From assembly GCA_005773635.1 (NCBI GenBank), contig SXHN01000004.1, positions 1-64,000 on the forward strand: a DNA stretch of 64,000 nt, in the 5' to 3' direction. Source of the stretch: Actinomycetota bacterium. Lineage in GTDB: Bacteria > Actinomycetota > Acidimicrobiia > IMCC26256 > PALSA-610. The first letter of the stretch is position 1, and every line of letters begins with the position of its first letter. Below, in pieces: positions 60,650 to 64,000 of this stretch. Under the pieces are notes generated by a model, which had not been told where the DNA came from, ran no database searches, and saw only the letters and a program-made list of their open reading frames with translations. The position numbers and the translations under genes are program-made.

Positions 60650-62217
60650 CACCTCGGCCTCGCCCACATCGTCGCTTCTTCAACCGTGAGAAGTGGGGGC
60701 AGTACTCGCAGTGTTTGAGGTGCAAACAGCGAACCTGAGAGCACCGATCGTGTCGGACCATCGGCCACTACATCGCCATCACCGAGAACTACAACTCGAG
60801 TGGCGACGCGAGCCGCGAGCTCGACGTCGTGCGTTGCAAGCATCACCGAGCCGCCACCTGCCGCGTGATCGCTCACCGCGGTTTCCAAGGCATCTCGCGA
60901 CGGCGCATCCATGCCGCGAGTGGGTTCATCGAGTAGCAGAGTTTCGGCACCACCAACGGCCACGATCGCGATCGCGAGTCGTTGGCGCTCGCCGCCAGAG
61001 AGCGTGCGCGGGTTTCGGTGAGCCATTCCAATGAGGCCAAGCCGTTGAAGCCAAGCATTGGCGGATCGCTCGGCGTCAGGATGCTTCGCCGAGTGACCCA
61101 AGAGGCGAAGAGTTTCCATCACATCGGTGCGTACTTCACCGGTTGAGAACAGCGGGTTCGAATCCTGGGGCACATACGCCACTCGCCCGATGCGTTCGAC
61201 TGTGCCGCGGTGCGGGCGGTGCAATGCCGAAAGTGCCTGTAAGAGAGTGCTCTTGCCCGAGCCATTGCGCCCGAGCAGTGCAACGATTTCTCCCTGCGCG
61301 ATTTGCAAATCATCGACTCGCACAACGGTCCGGTCGCCATATCTCAGATCGAGGCCGCGAACCGTAATTCTCGCGGGCCCGCTTGCTGTGGCTACATCCG
61401 GCGGCCGCGACGTCGTGTACGTACGCGCGTAATTGCGAGCGACCTTTACCGTTAGCGGCGGCGGACTCCACCCCATTGAGCGCCCGAGCTGCGTCACTGT
61501 GGGTGCGCCTCGGTACTGCGCAAGCGCTACTTCCGGTAGCCCGTCTTGGTGCACTTTTCCCTCGTCAATGATGATGACTCGATCGGCCAACGGTGCGGCG
61601 CGATCCAAGCGGTGTTCTGCTAACACAATCGTGGTGCCGAGATCCGCGTTGAGTCGATGGAGCGCAGCGAGGACGTCTTCGGCGCCTTGCGGGTCGAGTT
61701 GGCTGGTGGGTTCGTCGAGCACAAGGATGCCTGGGCCCGCGGCCATTGCTCCCGCGATCGCCACCCGTTGCCGTTCGCCACCCGAAAGCGTTGCTGGTGA
61801 TCTGTCTCGTAGATGCGCGATTGCAAGCGCATCTAGGACCTCTTCGACTCGTCGCCGCATTGACGTTGTGTCGTGATTCAAATTTTCTAGTGCGAACGCG
61901 ATGTCACTTTCGACATGGTCGACCACTAACTGGGCCTCGGGATCTTGATGAACAAATCCAACCGCGTCAGCAAACAATCGGGGTGGATTGTCGCGAGTCG
62001 ATCGGCCGTCGACGGTGACCGAGCCGCTGAATGTACCCCCAGTGAGATGCGGCACGATGCCGTTGATTGAGCGTAAGACGGTGCTCTTGCCTGAACCTGA
62101 TGCTCCGACAATCAAGACGAACTCGCCGTTGTCGACACCGAGATGTGGTACCTCCAGCGCCAGCGCATTGGTGTCTCGATATTGGAAGGTGACTCCGTCG
62201 AAGGTTAGTGAACCCAT
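60649..62217 (-). CDS. ECF transporter ATPase, fused EcfA-EcfA'
   Basis: 522 residues from ATG 62217, overlapping the EcfT stop by 13 bases. Two ATPase modules are fused: Walker A GASGSGKST (about residue 38) and GRNGSGKST (about 318), signatures LSGGERQRVAIA and LSGGERQRLAIA, Walker B LVLDEPTSQLD and LLLDEPTRGMD. Q-loop HQDPEAQLV is the typical ECF form. It powers uptake through EcfT. Fused duplicates are common in actinobacterial ECF operons. Confidence 0.94.
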   Translation of the reverse strand: MGSLTFDGVTFQYRDTNALALEVPHLGVDNGEFVLIVGASGSGKSTVLRSINGIVPHLTGGTFSGSVTVDGRSTRDNPPRLFADAVGFVHQDPEAQLVVDHVESDIAFALENLNHDTTSMRRRVEEVLDALAIAHLRDRSPATLSGGERQRVAIAGAMAAGPGILVLDEPTSQLDPQGAEDVLAALHRLNADLGTTIVLAEHRLDRAAPLADRVIIIDEGKVHQDGLPEVALAQYRGAPTVTQLGRSMGWSPPPLTVKVARNYARTYTTSRPPDVATASGPARITVRGLDLRYGDRTVVRVDDLQIAQGEIVALLGRNGSGKSTLLQALSALHRPHRGTVERIGRVAYVPQDSNPLFSTGEVRTDVMETLRLLGHSAKHPDAERSANAWLQRLGLIGMAHRNPRTLSGGERQRLAIAIVAVGGAETLLLDEPTRGMDAPSRDALETAVSDHAAGGGSVMLATHDVELAARVATRVVVLGDGDVVADGPTRSVLSGSLFAPQTLRVLPPLLTVEEATMWARPR

Positions 62218-63323
62218 GTGGGCCCTTCGGCTTTCGATTCGGTCGTTTGTTGAACGTGTCGTTCGTCGTGGACGCGTCTGCTTACTACTGGAGCCGCGAG
62301 ACCGAGCAGCGCGATGACGGCTACAGGATTGACACTGGGCCAACTCAGCGGGTGGGGGCTCCAACTCATCGACGCGTCGTTGAGTAACGAGAACATCAGC
62401 ATGGTCGCGACCGAGATGCCACACACTGCCATGATGACCTGGTCAGTCTTGGTGATGGGTTTCGGTCGGTATCTCGTGCGCGGATGCGCTCGCGACGCGA
62501 CAATCGTCGCGCTCACGAACATTGCGATACTCGCGATCGCGAGCGTTCCGGCCGCGAGTCGGGCTCGGCTTATCAATGCCACGATCGCTCCCCCCATCGC
62601 CGCGATTGCGATGAAGCTCAATGATGCGGCCCGAGTTTCTTCGCGTGTAGCGCGTGAGTGGCCGAGACCTCTCGACTCCATCGACTCGGCCAACGCGATC
62701 GCGCGTTCCAAGCCTCCTTCCACGACCGGAATGACGTATCGGCGGAGCCTGCCTTTGCGCACTGGCGTACCCCCGCAACGAGCACGATCGGCAAGGTGAA
62801 CTGCTTGCAGCGTCGCGATGGTCGAAGGCACGAACGCAATTGCAATCGCCACGACGAGCGCGGGCTCATGAAATGCGCGTGGAACCGCGCGAAGGACCTC
62901 GTGGTGCGACACGACCGCATTCCAAGCCGCGAATGTGGCAATGAACGCAACCACCGCGTACGCCTCAAACAGTGATCGGACCAACGGTTCCTGTTCGAAG
63001 GAGCCAAAGATGGTGAATCCACCAACGACCTTGGGCATAGTGAATTCGTAGGGCCATCTGAACAGGACAGTGCTGCCCGTTGCGTGCGTGGTGAGAACCG
63101 TGAGTAGGACTCTTACCGCACCGAAAACCGCGGCGAGCCCGATCATGATCGGGAACGCTTTCGCAAAGAGGGTGCGCCGGCCATGCGCTTCGACGACGAG
63201 TGCTGCAACCAACAGCACCAAGGTCGTATAGATGGGGTTCGTGGTCGCCTGCACCGACACCGCGGCCGCGATCATCCACACAGTCCAGGTGGAAGCGTGG
63301 AGACGTATTGGGCTGGCAGACAT
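62205..63323 (-). CDS. ECF transporter T component (EcfT/CbiQ family)
   Basis: 372 residues from ATG 63323; the open frame to 63383 lacks a better start. About six to eight helices. The cytoplasmic coupling region shows ALAESMESRGLG, the conserved ESR-type (A-x-x-x-E-S-R-G) motif that contacts the ATPases. An extended C-terminal domain with extra helices (about residues 290-360) is larger than in most EcfT. First gene of the operon; the 373 bases upstream hold the structured element. Confidence 0.9.
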   Translation of the reverse strand: MSASPIRLHASTWTVWMIAAAVSVQATTNPIYTTLVLLVAALVVEAHGRRTLFAKAFPIMIGLAAVFGAVRVLLTVLTTHATGSTVLFRWPYEFTMPKVVGGFTIFGSFEQEPLVRSLFEAYAVVAFIATFAAWNAVVSHHEVLRAVPRAFHEPALVVAIAIAFVPSTIATLQAVHLADRARCGGTPVRKGRLRRYVIPVVEGGLERAIALAESMESRGLGHSRATREETRAASLSFIAIAAMGGAIVALISRARLAAGTLAIASIAMFVSATIVASRAHPRTRYRPKPITKTDQVIMAVCGISVATMLMFSLLNDASMSWSPHPLSWPSVNPVAVIALLGLAAPVVSRRVHDERHVQQTTESKAEGPTWVH

Positions 63324-63421
63324 CACCACCACAATCGCGCAGCGCACGGGGTCGCTGGGGAGTCGGCCGAGATTTCGAATCAACCTGGCAAGTGACTCTT
63401 TGGGACCAAGAATTACGAAGT

Positions 63422-63562
63422 AGGCCCCGCCGTCAGACGGCGGGGCCTGAGGTCCACGAAGGACCTTGCGTGCAGTTGGTGCCAGGGTGGATCACGTCGG
63501 GCTTGTCGCGCTCCACTCGCCCCAACTGCAGGGTCACTCAATTGGTGTATCGGCCAGTGATG
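63422..63562. promoter_or_regulatory. Structured region upstream of the ECF operon (candidate riboswitch or ncRNA)
   Basis: Three adjacent folds: a perfect 11-bp hairpin AGGCCCCGCCG/CGGCGGGGCCT with loop TCAGA (63422-63448); a 6-bp hairpin AGGTCC/GGACCT with loop ACGAA (63450-63466); and a 9-bp stem TGCAGTTGG (63471-63479) with CCAACTGCA (63522-63530) enclosing a 7-bp stem GGGTGGA/TCCACTC. A weaker TCACT/AGTGA pairing extends to 63562. On the minus strand this is a leader ending about 99 bases before the EcfT start. No known riboswitch consensus (TPP, B12, FMN, folate) was recognised. The rest of 63324-63696 shows nothing else. Confidence 0.55.
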
Positions 63563-63696
63563 CAAAATGATGACCTTCGGTTTGAGTTCAAGCGGTGAAA
63601 TACGCCGAACGACCCAGCTAGACCGTGGATGTATGGGCGATTTATCCCAATGAACAGTGTTTCCTTCACGCTGCGCAAGTGTTCTAAAGTGCCGTC

Positions 63697-64000
63697 ATGA
63701 CGATGATCGCGCCCAATCCGTATTTGTCCGGCAACTATGCACCGATCCCGGATGAGGTCACGATCACCGATTTGGAGACCGTTGGTGCGGTACCGGACGC
63801 TCTGACGGGGCGATACCTCCGTACCGGTCCAAACCCAATGGCCGCACCTCATGAGCCCCACCATTGGTTTTTAGGCGACGGCATGATTCACGGCATCGAA
63901 CTCCGAGGTGGCAAAGCAACCGGCTATCGCAATCGTTGGGTTCGGACTGATGCGATCGCTCGCGCGCTCGGCGAAACCCCTGTCGGCGGCCCGGCGCAGC
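63697..64000 (+). CDS. Carotenoid cleavage oxygenase family protein (3' end outside window)
   Basis: 101 residues visible from ATG 63697, running off the window edge. NPYLSGNYAPIPDEVTI, LTGRYLRTGPNPM and HHWFLGDGMIHGIEL are typical of the RPE65/CCO family N terminus; later histidines that bind iron are beyond the window. It would cleave a carotenoid or stilbene double bond. Divergent from the ECF operon. Confidence 0.93.
   Translation, partial: MTMIAPNPYLSGNYAPIPDEVTITDLETVGAVPDALTGRYLRTGPNPMAAPHEPHHWFLGDGMIHGIELRGGKATGYRNRWVRTDAIARALGETPVGGPAQ

Noticed and set aside
63484-63500. A T-box-like motif AGGGTGGATCACG on the plus strand
   Set aside because: The match to AGGGTGGNACCGCG is partial, and the downstream gene (carotenoid oxygenase) is not an amino-acid gene.

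Overview
The window is chromosomal DNA of an actinobacterium, most plausibly of the Acidimicrobiia type. This is inferred from mid-high GC (about 60 percent by eye), frequent GTG and TTG starts, dense genes with ATGA/GTGA overlaps, a menaquinone gene set, a long-form Lhr helicase and many lipoproteins with lipoboxes. No rRNA, insertion sequence, phage gene or CRISPR array was seen. One tRNA-Ala(CGC) is present.

Region 1 (1-11.5 kb) is a secreted-protein cluster. It opens with the 3' part of a huge glycine-rich surface protein that ends at a strong terminator. Three paralogous FG-GAP/ASPIC-UnbV beta-propeller lipoproteins follow, with an UnbU/RnfD-like membrane protein (opposite strand) and two lipoproteins that share an unrecognised domain with HW, WHxH and WMLHxW motifs. 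UnbU and UnbV are known as partners in enediyne warhead cassettes, but no polyketide synthase is present here. This looks like an orphan envelope module and is the best candidate for an undescribed system.

Region 2 (11.5-13.6 kb) holds moaC, a small membrane protein, a translin-family protein and the tRNA.

Region 3 (13.6-21.6 kb) has visibly higher GC and contains DUF2254, PPK2, two PAP2 phosphatases, a PrsW-like pseudogene, an 800-residue PAP2/kinase/LPG-synthase fusion and a second broken gene. It looks like an acquired, partly decaying island devoted to phosphate and lipid chemistry.

Region 4 (21.6-50 kb) is ordinary catabolic and housekeeping content: GNAT, PIG-L deacetylase, P450, ABC-F, two zinc alcohol dehydrogenases, DsbA-like, two amidases, thioesterase, a dihydrolipoamide-dehydrogenase-like flavoprotein, Lhr with a glycosyltransferase and a divergent flippase, a degenerate GGDEF protein beside an HDOD protein, and a D-amino-acid enzyme coupled to a serine hydrolase.

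Region 5 (49-56.4 kb) is the menaquinone cluster: menE, menA, menH, menD, menF, menG and a MerR-type regulator that heads the menG-menF operon. Nearly identical palindromes lie in front of menE/menA and in front of merR, which suggests a dedicated menaquinone regulon.

Region 6 (56.4-64 kb) has two crotonases, a small membrane protein, an MFS exporter and an ECF-type vitamin transporter operon (EcfT, fused EcfA-EcfA', S component) with a structured upstream region. The window ends in a carotenoid oxygenase gene cut by the edge.
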